Shown: one piece after another, positions 11,501-23,121 of the stretch
Layout of the letters: the number at the start of each line of letters is the position of its first letter
How positions within the stretch are numbered: the stretch's first letter is position 1
Assembly (NCBI GenBank): GCA_013076295.1
Contig: RQOL01000495.1
Location: forward strand, 310,001 to 374,000
DNA: 64,000 nt
Origin: Sanderia malayensis
Taxonomy: Eukaryota; Cnidaria; Scyphozoa; Semaeostomeae; Pelagiidae
Reading direction: 5' to 3'
Program-made: the position numbers and the translations under genes
Notes under the pieces: model-generated
Database searches by the model: none
The model's input: only the letters and a program-made list of their open reading frames with translations
Told to the model about the DNA's origin: nothing

Positions 11501-14114
11501 CAAAAATATACTGTTGTGTTTAACTATCATTTGTCCATCATATTCATATAATTATAAAGAAAAACTTCAACGTTTAGGTTATTAGTTTATATGTTCGTTT
11601 TAAATCAGCGAGGTGTTGTGCATTGGTAAACTGTTGTGACATAATATATCAGCCAAAACTGTTAACTGCTCGTTTTTCAATTCCAGATGTTTAAGAATGG
11701 AGTAATGATCTTTGAAAATAGTAAGTGAACTAAAATGTTTCAACTATTTTATACAATGCTGTGTGGCTCTTCTCTCGACATATATTTATATTTTCATTTA
11801 TCATGCTAATTATGTTGTCTCTTATATGGTGAAATAATTACTAAGTTGTAATTTATTGTTACTTGAGAACTTCAAATGCAACAGGATTTCCATGTCCAGT
11901 GGCTTATGTTATGTTATTATTTTATTAATTCCCAAGCGATCATTTGATTTCTTTTCGTAGCACCAACATCAATCCTACTTTTGTGTCAACCAGACAGTCG
12001 TAACTTTGTTCTTCAACTGAAAGAAAAACTGGATGATACAAAGCATTATATTGCAATGGATGAAAACATTGAAGAGTTTAGAAGACGATATTATGGACTC
12101 CCTGACATTCTGATTGTCTTTATTCAACATCAAATTCCAGAAGAGATTGAGAGAGATATTCTTTTTGCCCAGGTAAATGGTTTTGCTAACTCGAGTCTGT
12201 ATTTGTGTTTCATATTCAGCAGATATTTGTATCATCTATATGTACTCTGTCTTTCTTTCGTTGGTTGTCTTTATCAAATTTATTTATCTTTAATTATAGA
12301 ACAAAGGGATTATAATTCTACTTGTGAAGTTGGAAGCAGATTTTCATGCAAGTAACGCGATGAGTTCTGTTTTTGATTCAAGCCCGTGTTTGGACTTTAC
12401 AGATGAACGAAATAATGCCGAAATGCTCAGTGAATTAAATCGGATGGGATCAGCTATAATAGGTAAGTTAATTATCATCAATAAAGATTGGAAAGTTTTT
12501 CATCATCACTCCGTGAATGAAATTGAACTTCGACAATAATATTTCGATAACAATGAAAATTTGTTTACTTGAGAATTCAGTCTTTGTGAATACAATGAAA
12601 TTAACGTGCCGTTATTCTGTAAGTGCCGTCTTTTTAAGATTACAAAATATATTACAAAATTTATAGCAGTTAGAATAGGTAAAATAATTTGTTTTCATAA
12701 ACGAAAAGATAGCATTGCTGTGTCCGGGTGTTATGTTTTGATTATGATTAACATGTTCATTGTACTAATGTTGCATTTCTTGTATCATTTGATTATTATT
12801 GATTTTTTATTTCCAGATAAAAAGTTCATCGTGATTTCGAAGGCGCCGAACAACCAGGTCGAAGCAAATAAAATTAAACAGAAATTCGCAGATGAAATTG
12901 GTTGTCCCGTGTTTGTTAATATTGAGTTAAAGAAGTATTACCCTCTAGTTCTTGTCGTTTTATTGACTGATGGATACGAAGAATCTCAACAATGTATGGA
13001 GATGATGGATTATTATGCTGAGGTAAGGTTGCCAGTTTCTTATTACTCTATGATTGTTTATAAAGTTCATTCCTGTCTATTGCTCTAATATGTTTAATCA
13101 GTCTGTTTGCTTTAGCATGTTGATATACTTTACTATGTTGTTGTCTTTTGTTGTATTTTTAGTCTATCTGGAAGCCAAAGATTATAGCAGTGAAGCTGGA
13201 TAATGATTTCCAGCCCGGCGACGAATTGAATAAGATGGTAAGAGAGAGTACGTGTATATGCTGGACTGACGAAACAAATTTCGACACGAACTTCGCAAAG
13301 GTGAAGGAAGAGATCAACGCTAAATTTGGTAAGTCTTTTGTTCTGTTATAGTTAATCTTATATTAAACATATATATTTCAATAATTCGCTTTTGTAGTAG
13401 CAATGCAAATAAGCAATGTTACTTATCCAAGTATTGCACAATATCGAATAACAAATACTCTCGTTTGACTTTGTTTGTGACTGGAGTAGGATAGATTTTA
13501 ACAGTGACTTGAGACAAACAATTCTTCCCAATTTTACTCTGGATTTTATTATCATGGAATTCAAAAAACTCTTTCTACTAACACTTCTATTTGCAAGGTA
13601 TTTATAATCATATTAAAGGTCATGACGACTATAAGCAAATAAAGTTCTAGATATTTCGAGAAGAAAGATCAAGTCTTGTTTGTGAAGTTAAAAATAAAGT
13701 GATGCAATTGATTATGCAGTGGACCATAATTTGATTTTACGTATTTATACAAAATAGACACGCTACATTGTCATTCGTATAAATATTGGCAAGGGAATTT
13801 TCTAATTGACTTTTTTGAGTTCATAGAGATGAGATATATAAGATATTCTTATATCCTCTCTGCTACGGTTAAAGTGCCTCTGCGGTTTTTTTATTATTTT
13901 CCAATTCAACAAAACTCGATACGGTGATTTCAGATTTTAAAATATTCATTTCCAGAAACTATTGTAAAGGCTTACATCACTTCAACAAATTCTTGACAAT
14001 CTTGACATCATTTTTATTTATATAAATTTTGTTGTTTTTATATTGAAATGAGAAAGAAGCCAATTTTAACACCTGAATGTTTTCCTTTTAGCAAAACCGT
14101 GGTATGGTATATAA
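4881..14114 (+). CDS. NLR gene A: HEPN(DZIP3-like)-NACHT-helical-tandem TIR-like modules
   Basis: Coding exons: 4881-5508, 5634-5720, 6342-6446, 6891-6941, 8155-9497, 9605-9679, 9761-9835, 9944-10615, 11687-11720, 11961-12172, 12300-12462, 12817-13022, 13163-13328, 14092-14114. Every junction keeps phase and the sum is 3840 nt (1279 aa plus stop). Predicted domains: HEPN ~1-209 with an Rx5H motif (R120-H126); Ser/Thr-rich linker ~210-290; NACHT with Walker A GLAGIGKS near 388-395 and Walker B FLIDGLDEL; winged-helix/LRR-like region ~739-1012; two related alpha/beta modules ~1024-1148 and 1149-1272. NACHT and HEPN are established families; the C-terminal modules are unrecognised and only TIR-like by strand/helix pattern. 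The start is fixed by paralog B, whose HEPN exon has the same 628-nt coding length. Probably a cytoplasmic immune receptor. Some intron borders (donors GTTTGY) are chosen by homology. Confidence 0.85.
8155..9497 (+). CDS. NACHT NTPase exon of NLR gene A
   Basis: A single long exon holding the whole NACHT domain: P-loop GLAGIGKSVLAKK, then FLIDGLDEL (Walker B with the extra acidic residue usual in NACHT), ILGRPHARH (sensor-1-like arginine) and the downstream helical part with VFKHLTIMEFLAS, typical of NLR winged-helix ends. The chosen donor is CAG/GTATTA at 9498. The frame stays open for 26 more codons past it, and that tail is also conserved in gene B, so a longer exon isoform is possible. 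Confidence 0.85.
11961..12462 (+). CDS. TIR-like module 1 of NLR gene A (two exons)
   Basis: Exons 11961-12172 and 12300-12462. Pattern: strand SILLLC, helix FVLQLKEKL, strand ILIVFIQHQI, helix EEIERDILFAQ, intron, strand IIILLVKLEADF, and a terminal helix. The order beta-alpha-beta-alpha-beta is that of Rossmann/TIR folds, but no canonical TIR box is visible. The intron falls between helix and strand, as in module 2. Confidence 0.6.
12817..13328 (+). CDS. TIR-like module 2 of NLR gene A (two exons)
   Basis: Exons 12817-13022 and 13163-13328. KFIVISK, helix VEANKIKQKF, PLVLVVLLTDGYEES, helix, intron, PKIIAVKLDNDFQPGDEL, then helix FAKVKEEINAKF. Same intron position and exon phases (1, 0, 1) as module 1, so the two arose by tandem duplication of a symmetric exon pair. 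The short last exon adds KPWYGI and the stop at 14112-14114. Confidence 0.6.
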
Positions 14115-14204
14115 TAACACAAACGAAGTCAAAGATATGAAGGGATTTTGTAAATGCGTAGGATATGAACAGTATTAGTGAACAAGTTTTTATTCTTATA
14201 ATTA

Positions 14205-14210
14205 AATAAA
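14205..14210 (+). terminator. Polyadenylation signal of NLR gene A
   Basis: AATAAA about 90 bases after the stop codon, followed by T-rich sequence. Confidence 0.7.
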
Positions 14211-14214
14211 GACT

Positions 14215-15439
14215 CTTTAATGTTTTAATTTTTTTTTATAATCACCATCGTTGTACAATAAATATAATTTTTGCTTTGCTTCTGCGCTGCGGTTTGCCAA
14301 CCTTGCGTAGGAGCATGAATTGGTTGTTGCTACTTTGGACTGCCCATAATGGGTTGATAAGAGCTTCATATAATTGATTACTAATTTACCTGATTATGTT
14401 AGACTATTGTTAATATGAATGTTTGGCGAAGAGAAATTGAATAATATCAAATGAATCCTAGAATGAAATGCCATCAAAATTGATTTAGTTAATGATCTCT
14501 CTTTCACAATTGCTAGCGCCAAAACGAGGCTTTTTTGGCCTCCTTTCAGTGCCGTTGCCTCGTGTGGCACTTTGCATAAATCCATATTAGGAATTTCCAC
14601 AGACATGCATATTTTCATTTTTGTGCATTTCCTATGGGTATAAAGCTTGTCTAGGGACACTCACTGACTTACTCTTGCTAGTTTTGTTACGTTTAAGATC
14701 GTTACGTCATCGCAAGTATCATTGGTATTAGTGTTTTAGTTGTGGCCTATTGTTGTTGCTAGCCGTAATAGGCCCATCCTATGCTGTGGTTAGGCCATTC
14801 TGCATGCTTCATAGCTACAGGGACAGGTACATAGATTGTAAGTTGGCACATTAAGCTTATTTATTATTCACTTATTTATTTAGTATTAGAGTATGCATTT
14901 ATTCGTTTTATCAAGTGTGAATTGGTTTTCTTTAGCAAACAACACAAGAGGATACACATTTTTAGGGAGAAGCCCTCTTGTGATTCTATTACGTTTGTTC
15001 TGTTGGTCGTTCGTTTTCCCAGCTTGCGTGTTACGAAACCTTGTAGCAACTCGTGCAATACAGTGAGTATACAACTGAAATAAAAACATATTATAGGCTA
15101 TGCTATTGTTGTTGTATGCAGACTCACCGTGTTTACAAAAAACAGTAAAGACTCCGAGCAGCAGGAATGGATGACCTTTGTAATTTTACTGACAACCCGA
15201 TTTTGGTTCTTGCGTTTTTCTTTGGTCGACAGCATAAATTCTTCTTTCCCGTAATTTTGGTAGGTTTAGCCAGTGATTTAATATTCTTTCCTTTTGGCCA
15301 GGAGGAGCTGCAAATTGTGAGTCAACCAAGGAGGCAATGTCTCACACAATATTAACCATCCGTTTTAAAACGTTCTTTATTGCATTGGAGGAGAACACGT
15401 TTTTAATTGCAAGGCCCAATGAAAAGAGAATGGGAAATT
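14215..15439. other. Intergenic stretch after NLR gene A
   Basis: No supported gene. Short frames near 14394-14660 and 14876-15355 lack family resemblance or splice context. Confidence 0.35.
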
Positions 15440-15703
15440 TTAATTGTAATAGTTGAATGGATCATTGTATATTGGGTGGCCTTGTGATATTTTTTCAACC
15501 AGAGCAAGAATATCATCATCTGGATGCAAGAACCCAGAAATGGGAGAGGCTTCAGGTAAGCCACCAATGAAGCTTGACCATTCCGCTGGCGCTTTAAAAA
15601 CAGAAGCTTGAACTACTTTTCTTGTTGGAATTTTGGTTATTAATTTTTGAAGCACGGGTCGGCAGATGGTAAGATTTTCTATTGTTTTGAGGAGAAATAT
15701 CAT
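15440..15703 (-). CDS. Hypothetical minus-strand ORF, 87 codons
   Basis: The C-terminal frame begins MIFLLKTIENLTICRPVLQK and has a balanced, protein-like composition (FIGGLPEASPISGFLHPDDD), ending at 15440. It may be the last exon of a longer minus-strand gene or a transposon fragment. No motif is recognised. It lies next to the inverted duplication, whose flanking sequence also holds minus-strand frames, but only this side carries this ORF. Confidence 0.3.
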   Translation of the reverse strand: MIFLLKTIENLTICRPVLQKLITKIPTRKVVQASVFKAPAEWSSFIGGLPEASPISGFLHPDDDILALVEKISQGHPIYNDPFNYYN

Positions 15704-15897
15704 CCTGGAGGCCTTTAATGGTTCTTATTGGTCTGCTTTGTAACTGAAATTTTTTGTCAACAGAGCAGCTATCAATTGAATTGAAATAACGGACCTTGTC
15801 GTCCAGCGGTCTTCAAACTTGTTGTGAATGAGATTGCCAAATATGGTCTGGAGATAGTGTTTCCGGTACCCAGTATGCTTTGCTGAGCCAGTGGGAG

Positions 15898-15904
15898 TAT
15901 AAAA
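15898..15904 (+). promoter_or_regulatory. TATA box of the plus-strand duplicate
   Basis: TATAAAA in the context GGGAGTATAAAAGCTCAGC, about 130 bases before the ATG at 16033, with CCACGTG just downstream. The same context sits inverted at 18689-18695 before the minus-strand copy, and the TATA is unchanged between the copies. Confidence 0.6.
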
Positions 15905-16032
15905 GCTCAGCCACGTGAAGTTTGAGGCCTTTGATCTTGGTTTGTGGAGAGGAAGAATATCGGGATGATTTGGAAGAAATGTCGAAAAAGAACCACTGAG
16001 AAATACATGGAAGCTGATGCAACGTAACAAAG

Positions 16033-16396
16033 ATGGCGGACATTTGTATTGACTATATTTTCCTTGTCTTTCAAGACTTCGGTGATTAGGAAATATGTCA
16101 ATTGGAAAGAAGCCGGCAAGCTGATAGCTGGAACACCTTCCAAATGCCTGGAGAAATTAACTTTCTTCCTTCAGTCAGGTGAGCTTTTTGACTTTGTAGA
16201 ATGCTTTACGACTATCATCTCTCTTAAATTTATCTATTTAGAGCTATTTATTACTTGTCACTGCTTTTTGGTTGCAAAACATAATGACGTTATTAAATCA
16301 ATCTAAATTTACTTTTCGTTTTCAGGAATGTAAATGCAGCTTGAACACGTTCTAAATGATTGGAAACACTATCCGAAGTTTCTTGACTTGGTGAGG
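16033..16396 (+). pseudogene. Frameshifted plus-strand copy of the 104-aa gene
   Basis: The ATG at 16033 aligns with the start of the minus-strand copy, but a 2-base deletion within the first 35 bases leads to TAG at 16087-16089. A further short deletion lies near the exon end. The second exon (LEHVLNDWKHYPKFLDLV, from about 16341) is still well conserved. No exon 3 was found. It is probably a decayed duplicate, though a downstream start would still read the KYVNWKEAGKLIAGTPSKC segment. Confidence 0.6.
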
Positions 16397-17820
16397 TAAG
16401 CTTTTAGGACTATCATTTCTGTATTTTAGCTATTTTTCTTTTCGATTGCTCTCTGGTCGCAAAATTTAAGATTAGAAGATATCGCTTTGATTGAACTTAT
16501 GAAAAGTGCTCAAATTGTTTGTATATATTTGAAACTCTGGGCGAATACCTAACAATGCAATAAGCGAATCCAAAATGGCATGAAATAGTGTTACATCACA
16601 AACTTTACTGATCTTCAAGTTTTTATTTCTCTACAGAATGTTGAAATAAAAGCTGATGATTAAGAAGCTGGTGAAAATATCCGAAGTTTCTTCTTCGTTT
16701 TCCGCCAAGCAATCTTTGAGTAGGCCAGTTTTCATTTGAAACTATGCGACTTGTATTATTTAAAAGATTTCTGTATTGTTAATTCTTTTTATTTCATTTT
16801 TTTGGTATAATCATTAATAAAGAATGTACAACCTGACGATAGATAAATGCTGTGGAGTTTTCTATTTTCGCTTATAGCGAGTTTACTTGAACGGGAAAAG
16901 AACAATATAAGTATTATTGAACTTTTCATAGGTCGAAGTAATTTCTTTGTCTCGTATCTTTATTTTGTTTGTATCTCAGGGAGTCCATTGTTTACAAATA
17001 ACCTATTAATACTGAATAGCGAATTTAAATATAATAAATATATATCAAGTTTGAAAAAGTGGGAGGAAGTGGCAAACAACAGCAACAATACATAAAATTT
17101 TCAATTAAATAATTTTATGTATTCATTCAAACAATTGTTTTTATTGCAAATATAAAATTAATTATCCATTATACAATCTTTAGTCCTTTATAATAATCTT
17201 TTTTTTGTTCTTTCTGGCCTTTCTCGTTTCGTTTTTAGATTTTGGGTCCAAGCTTCATTTTCGCGGATGACCAATCTACAAGTTAAAATCGATGCATTAA
17301 TTCATTATTATTTCAATTCACAACAAATGTAGCATAAATGTGTATAAATTATAAATCAGTAGTATAAAAGACATTAAACATTGAATATACACTACTAAAG
17401 ATATTTAAAAAAGATTATTAAACTGTTTAAATACAACTTCAATTTTTATCTTACGTTACAAGATGTGGTTCTATTCTCACTTTTCTTTCATCACATCCCC
17501 AGATGGATGAGGCCTGAAATTGAAACAACACATGTTACAATATATATCAAATTATGTCACTATTTGGCATAATTTATGCTAATGCATGTAACTATCATAA
17601 TTTCAATGAGTTAGAATGAACTTGCATCCAAGCTGGCATTATTGAACTATTTTTTTTACCTTGGCGACTCGTGGTTTCGCATCAGAATCAACAAACATAT
17701 ATAAAATTTGATTTTATGTTCATAGTACATGATTTAAGAAATCAAACAAAATTCAAATCAAATCTTCAAATCTAATAATCAGATCTATAATTAAAATCCT
17801 ATAAAATCAAACAACTCAAG

Positions 17821-18560
17821 TCAAAATAAACAACTCTTTAGCCTGACAGCTCCATCTTGGTCGTTAACATCCTCTCAGAAAAAAGCCGCAAAGATTGTAT
17901 TCAAAAAGAATAAACTTTCATACGGTAATTACAAGATTTTCATCACATAGGAACAATATATTTATTAATCCTTACAACTGACGAACTCAAACTCTAAGTT
18001 AAATATGTTACATACAAAATTCAAATGAAACTTACCTCCAGTTAAAATATTTGAATCCTGCTTTCCCGGCAAATTGCATTCATGAAAGCTGAAAGCAAAT
18101 TTAGATTCATTTAATAAGTATCATGTTTTGCAACCAGAAAGTGGTGAAAAGTAAAAATAGCTCTAAATAGATACATTCAAGAGAAATGATAGTCCTAAAA
18201 GCTTACCTCACTAAATCAAGAAACTTCGGATAGTCTTTCCAGTCATCTAGAACGTTTTCCAGCTATAACCACGAAAACGAAAAGCAAATTTAGATTGACT
18301 TGATAAAATATCATATTTGAAAGCAGCGACTAGTAAAAATAGCTTTAACTAGATACATTCAAGAGAAATGATAGTCCTAAAGCATTCAACAAAGTCAAAA
18401 AGCTTACCTGACTGAAGGAAGAAACTTCGGATAATTTCTCCAAGCATTCGGAAGGTGTTCCAGCTATCAGCTTGGTGGCTTTTTGCCAATCGACATATTT
18501 AATAATCACTGAAGTCTTGAAAGACAAGGAAAGCATAGTCCAACTACAAATGTCCACCAT
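17821..18560 (-). CDS. Small four-exon gene of unknown function (104 aa)
   Basis: Exons 18560-18408, 18262-18207, 18088-18036 and 17873-17821 join in phase to 315 nt including the stop TGA (17823-17821). The protein starts MVDICSWTMLSLSFKTSVII and contains LENVLDDWKDYPKFLDLV. No signal peptide or known domain is recognised; it is helical and rich in W, L and K. The last exon could instead splice onward to possible exons near 17645-17690 and 17475-17513. A TATA box and E-box lie about 130 bases upstream. The open frame, against its frameshifted twin, argues it is the functional copy. Confidence 0.5.
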
Positions 18561-18688
18561 ATTTGTTACGTTGTATTAGCTTCCATGTTTTTCTTCGTTG
18601 TTCTTTTTCGACACCTCTTCCAAGTCATCCCGATATTCTTCCTCTCCACAAACCAAGATCAAAGGCTTCAAACTTCACCTGGATGAGC

Positions 18689-18695
18689 TTTTATA
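18689..18695 (-). promoter_or_regulatory. TATA box of the minus-strand duplicate
   Basis: TATAAAA on the minus strand in the same GGGAGTATAAAAGCTCA context as the inverted copy, about 130 bases before the ATG at 18560. Confidence 0.6.
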
Positions 18696-18799
18696 CTCCC
18701 ACTGGCTCAGCAAAGCATACTGGGTAGCGAAAACATTATCTACAGACCATATTTGGCAATCTTATTCACATATTGACCGGAAATACCAATCTTCTCGTG

Positions 18800-20083
18800 C
18801 GCCACATGAACCAATCAGAGAAAAGGAAGAGCGTAGATACCGCTGGGCAATGGGTTCGATGTCGTTTTACATTGAACACAACTTAATAAACGCATGCGTA
18901 CTATCAGAACCCCCACATGTGCCCAATCAATAAAGTTAGAGGGTAGCTTTGGTAACAAATATAGTCAGACTTATTAACACTTTCAGTTGAGTGTGCCGAA
19001 ACTTCCACTTGAGAAACTTAGGCTTTTGAAGAATACTTCTTTGAGAAATTTCGGTCTTGCTTTCAACAATTAACTTCAACACAGTTCAAATGAATGAAGT
19101 AAAAATAATTGTGAAAACTTGAAAAAACAGATCTGTGAATAAACCGGTTCTAATAAGATTTCGCCAAAGAACGGCGAAACCCTATCTTCCCCGGGGGAAC
19201 CTATGCCACGTGCCGAGCAGCCACTAAAGCTCACCCTCTTTACTCATTTTGCCAATGGAGATATTGGGCCAGAAATATCGAAATGAAAATAACTTAAAAT
19301 TCCCCCACTGGCATTTTGCACAAGCAAGGGTCACCAACCCTCTTTGCTGTCACCTGGAGTCAAACAGGGTTTCCGTGCACACTTTAAATGTGGGACTGTC
19401 AAAATATTAAGCGTAATACGCATGCGTAAAATCATGGAACACTTATTGGAGATCAAATTTCAAAATTACGAGTACACATTATAATGAATATCATATCATT
19501 TACTTGATAATCATCGTCACTGCCTTCCTGGTTCAACATTCATTCGCCTTGGCACTGGCGAATCGGTTGGAGACGGCTTCATATCATGCATCGCTCCTTC
19601 AATCGATGATGAGCCTTGCCGATCCTTTTTGTCGGATGTCTTCTTTCAGTCTTTTGGCCATACTGCTAAACTTTTCTTTTATGGCCTCGTTCTTCCAGAG
19701 CTACTCAATCTCATCACTGTGCACCAGAGAAGGAGCACTACATTGAAGTTCCTCTGCTCTTGTGAGGCAGAGGATAAAATAGCCCGCAGGCACTTCCTTT
19801 GCTTTCGTATACGTGTACACGCGCATATTGCTAAAATTCACAAAAATATAAAAAAAAACCTAAAAGAAGAATAATTTAAAAACCTAATCCTAAAAGCAAG
19901 TCATTGCAAATAAAATTCAAAAACAAACCTGCTTTGTCTTGTCTTTTTCTTCGATTGTGTATCGCCTTGCAAAATTAAATGAAAGAGTGACTTTTGAGTT
20001 CGGTGTGTCTCGTTTTATGTCCTTACAATGTGCATTGGACTTTGTAACTCAAAACAAAGATTAATGGTGGGTGATGAAAGTAG
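18800..20083. other. Intergenic stretch with no supported gene
   Basis: Frames at 18598-18933 and 19504-19874 look random or are shadows of the duplicated promoter block. No repeat boundaries were identified. Confidence 0.35.
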
Positions 20084-20752
20084 TTCGATGTGACGCCGGA
20101 TTTTGATGTGATTAAACTCGAGGAAAATGTAGAGTACTCGAAAGTAGAGAGTAAGAGAAGGCCGTTCAATGCAATAGAGAAGGAGCTTGTAAATGCAAGT
20201 AAGAGAATTAAAGTAGACGAAGCAACGTATCAAAATAATGAGATAGAGGTAAAGGAAACTCCGAGGGATCCACGAAAGAAACCTCTTGATCTATCGAGAT
20301 GTAAGTTGAAAATGTTAAGTAACAACAGTAAAATAAAGACGAATGCTGTGAAGTTTATAGCTAGTGTTGCCTCAAAAACAATTGCTAATAATGCACCAGA
20401 ATCGAATGCGGATCCGAATTAATTTGTCGTTGAGGAAACAAATATAACAAACAGAAAGTCTGAAGATGAAAATGCAGTAGCAAATTTCTTCGATGATACG
20501 CTACTACCGCTAATAGATGAGCCGCATTCACCACCTGCGGGTGTGTTCGGGGATTTCAATTTAGCAGACATAGTGTTCCCGAATGAAGCAAACGAAGGTG
20601 AAGGGAAGGAAAGTGAGATATATATTCCGAAGAATGCAAAAACAGTTGCTGTCATCAATGAAAATGAGAGAAAGAAGAAAGGAACACCTCGCGGAAAAGA
20701 CAGAGAGCCAAAGGAGATACCAAACAGAGAATTAATGAGACACGAGGCATAG
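20084..20752 (+). pseudogene. Charged Lys/Glu-rich ORF with one in-frame stop
   Basis: One frame runs from a TAG at 20081-20083 to 20752 with a single internal TAA at 20420-20422. Sequence either side of that stop has the same coding character (DFDVIKLEENVEYS, later EPHSPPAGVFGDFNLADIVF). There is no ATG near the 5' end, so it may be an internal exon or a retroelement-derived ORF. The 3' end, DREPKEIPNRELMRHEA, is encoded by the first unit of the minisatellite that follows, so the array grew out of the end of this frame. Not recognised. Confidence 0.45.
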
Positions 20753-22610
20753 AATCAAGAAGATACAAAGAAGAAATTCAAGAATATGGAAGACAGAGAG
20801 TCAAAGGAGATACCAAACAGAGAATTAATGAGACACAAGGCATAGAATCAAGAAGATACAAAGAAGAAATTCAAGAAGATGGAAGACAGAGAGTCAAAGG
20901 AGATACCAAACAGAGAATTAATGAGACACAAGGCATAGAATCAAGAAGATACAAAGAAGAAATTCAAGAAGATGGAAGACAGAGAGCCAAAGGAGATACC
21001 AAACAGAGAATTAATGAGACACGAGGCAAAAAATCAAGAAGATGCAAAGAAAAAATTCAAGAATATGGAAGAAAGAGAGCCAAAGGAGATATCAAACAGA
21101 GAATTAATACGACACGAGGCATAGAATCAAGAAGATACAAAGAAGAAATTCAAGAAGATGGAAGACAGAGAGTCAAAGGAGATACCAAACAGAGAATTAA
21201 TGAGACACAAGGCATAGAATCAAGAAGATACAAAGAAGTAATTCAAGAAGATGGAAGACAGAGAGCCAAAGGAGATACCAAACAGAGACTTAATGAGACA
21301 CGAGGCATAGAATCAAGAAGATACAAAGAAGAAATTCAAGAAGATGGAAGACAGAGAGTCAAAGGAGATACCAAACAGAGAATTAATGAGACACAAGGCA
21401 TAGAATCAAGAAGATACAAAGAAGAAATTCAAGAAGATGGAAGACAGAGAGCCAAAGGAGATACCAAACAGAGACTTAATGAGACAAGAGGGATAGAATC
21501 AAGAAGATGCAAAGAAGAATGGAAGAAAGAGAGCCAAAGGAGATATCAAACAGAGAATTAATACGATACGAGGCATAGAATCAAGAAGATACAAAGAAGA
21601 AATTCAAGAAGATGGAAGACAGAGAGTCAAAGGAGATACCAAACAGAGAATTAATGAGACACAAGGCATAGAATCAAGAAGATACAAAGAAGAAATTCAA
21701 GAATATGGAAGACAGAGAGCCAAAGGAGATACCAAACAGAGACTTAATGAGACACGAGGCATAGAATCAAGAAGATGCAAAGAAGAAATTCAAGAAGATG
21801 GAAGACAGAGAGTCAAAGGAGATACCAAACAGAGAATTAATGAGACACGAGGCATAGAATCAAGAAGATACAAAGAAGAAATTCAAGAAGATGAAAGACA
21901 GAGTGTCAAAGGAGATACCAAAGAAAGAATTGATGAGACACAAGGCATAGAATCAAGAAGATACAAAGAAGAAATTCAAGAAGATGGAAGACAGAGAGTC
22001 AAAGGAGATACCAAACAGAGAATTAATGAGACACGAGGCATAGAATCAAGAAGATACAAAGAAGAAATTCAAGAAGATGAAAGACAGAGTGTCAAAGGAG
22101 ATACCAAAGAAAGAATTGATGAGACACAAGGCATAGAATCAAGAAGATACAAAGAAGAAATTCAAGAAGATGGAAGACAAAGAGCCAAAGGAGATACCAA
22201 ACAGAGAATTAATGAGACACGAGGCATAGAATCAAGAAGATACAAAGAAGAAATTCAAGAAGATGGAAGACAGAGAGCCAAAGGAGATACCAAACAGAGA
22301 ATTAATGAGACACGAGGCATAGAATCAAGAAGATAAAAAGAAGAAATTCAAGAAGATGGAAGAAAGAGAGCCAAAGGAGATACCAAACAGAGAATTAATG
22401 AGACACGAGGCATAGAATCAAGAAGATACAAAAAAGAAATTCAAGAACATGGAAGACAGAGAATCGAAGGAGATACCAAACAGAGAATTAATGAGACATG
22501 AGGCATAGAATCAAGAAGATGCAAAGAAGAAATTCAAGAAGATGGAAGAAAGAGAGCCAAAGGAGATACCAAACAGAGAATTAATGAGACACAAGGCATA
22601 GAATTAACGA
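20692..22610. repeat. 93-bp minisatellite, about 21 units
   Basis: The unit contains 'gagataccaaacagagaatt' and repeats about every 93 bases from 20.7 to 22.6 kb. One unit near 21460-21540 is 12 bases shorter, so the reading frame is kept. One plus-strand frame (unit begins RRYKEEIQEDGRQRVKGDTK, 31 residues) is open from about 20666 to a TAA at 22333; a later TGA lies near 22497. It has no ATG. Confidence 0.9.
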
Positions 22611-22695
22611 GCTACAAGAATTACTATGGGACTCAAGCCAGACTCAGATCTAGATTAAATGCTCATATGGTTAAATAACAATACAAAGATACTAC

Positions 22696-23121
22696 CTTTC
22701 TTACTGGCATCTTCATCCTTCTGTGACTTTTGTGGCTGTTCCTATCATAAAACCAAAGACAAACATATTAAATAAGAACAATCAATGCTTATTACCATTA
22801 AGTAAAGATAATAAAGCATAATATATCAAAGAAAAGAAACTGAATATAGCGATTACAAATATTAAAATAACATTATATATAATAATAACTTTTTACAATA
22901 ATGATGAAGTTTTTGTTTGCTTTGTTTCTCAAGTTCGTTTGCATCGATTTTTCACAAGTCTAGCTTACCATATACAATGAACAAAATAAAGTAATCTAAA
23001 TCGATAAATATCTTAACATAAATAAAATAATGGTAATGAATGATGATAGTGGATTCATTTTACCTTCTTTTTTGAAGCTCCTTTGCTATCCCTGTTCTTC
23101 TTGTCATCTTTCAAATGGAAC
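22696..23121 (-). CDS. Candidate Lys-rich tail exons of the minus-strand LRR gene
   Basis: Two adjoining exon-like pieces with good splice sites: 23121-23064 (FHLKDDKKNRDSKGASKKK, donor GTAAAA) and 22741-22696 (EQPQKSQKDEDASKK, donor GTAGTA). They join each other in phase 0. The link to the LRR exons is unproven. A possible exon at 23990-23930 joins in phase downstream but not to the last LRR exon, so an exon is missing or these belong to another gene. Confidence 0.35.

Larger units (their letters stand above)
15790..18790. repeat. Large inverted duplication of a promoter plus small gene
   Basis: The block about 15800-16440 reappears inverted at about 18190-18780: shared promoter, first exon, intron and second exon, with clear substitutions and indels. 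The spacer 16450-18180 is mostly intronic and AT-rich. The two copies therefore transcribe toward each other, with promoters on the outside. Confidence 0.8.

Noticed and set aside
20692..22610. CRISPR-like repeat array
   Set aside because: Contiguous 93-bp tandem units with no unique spacers in a eukaryotic context; a minisatellite.
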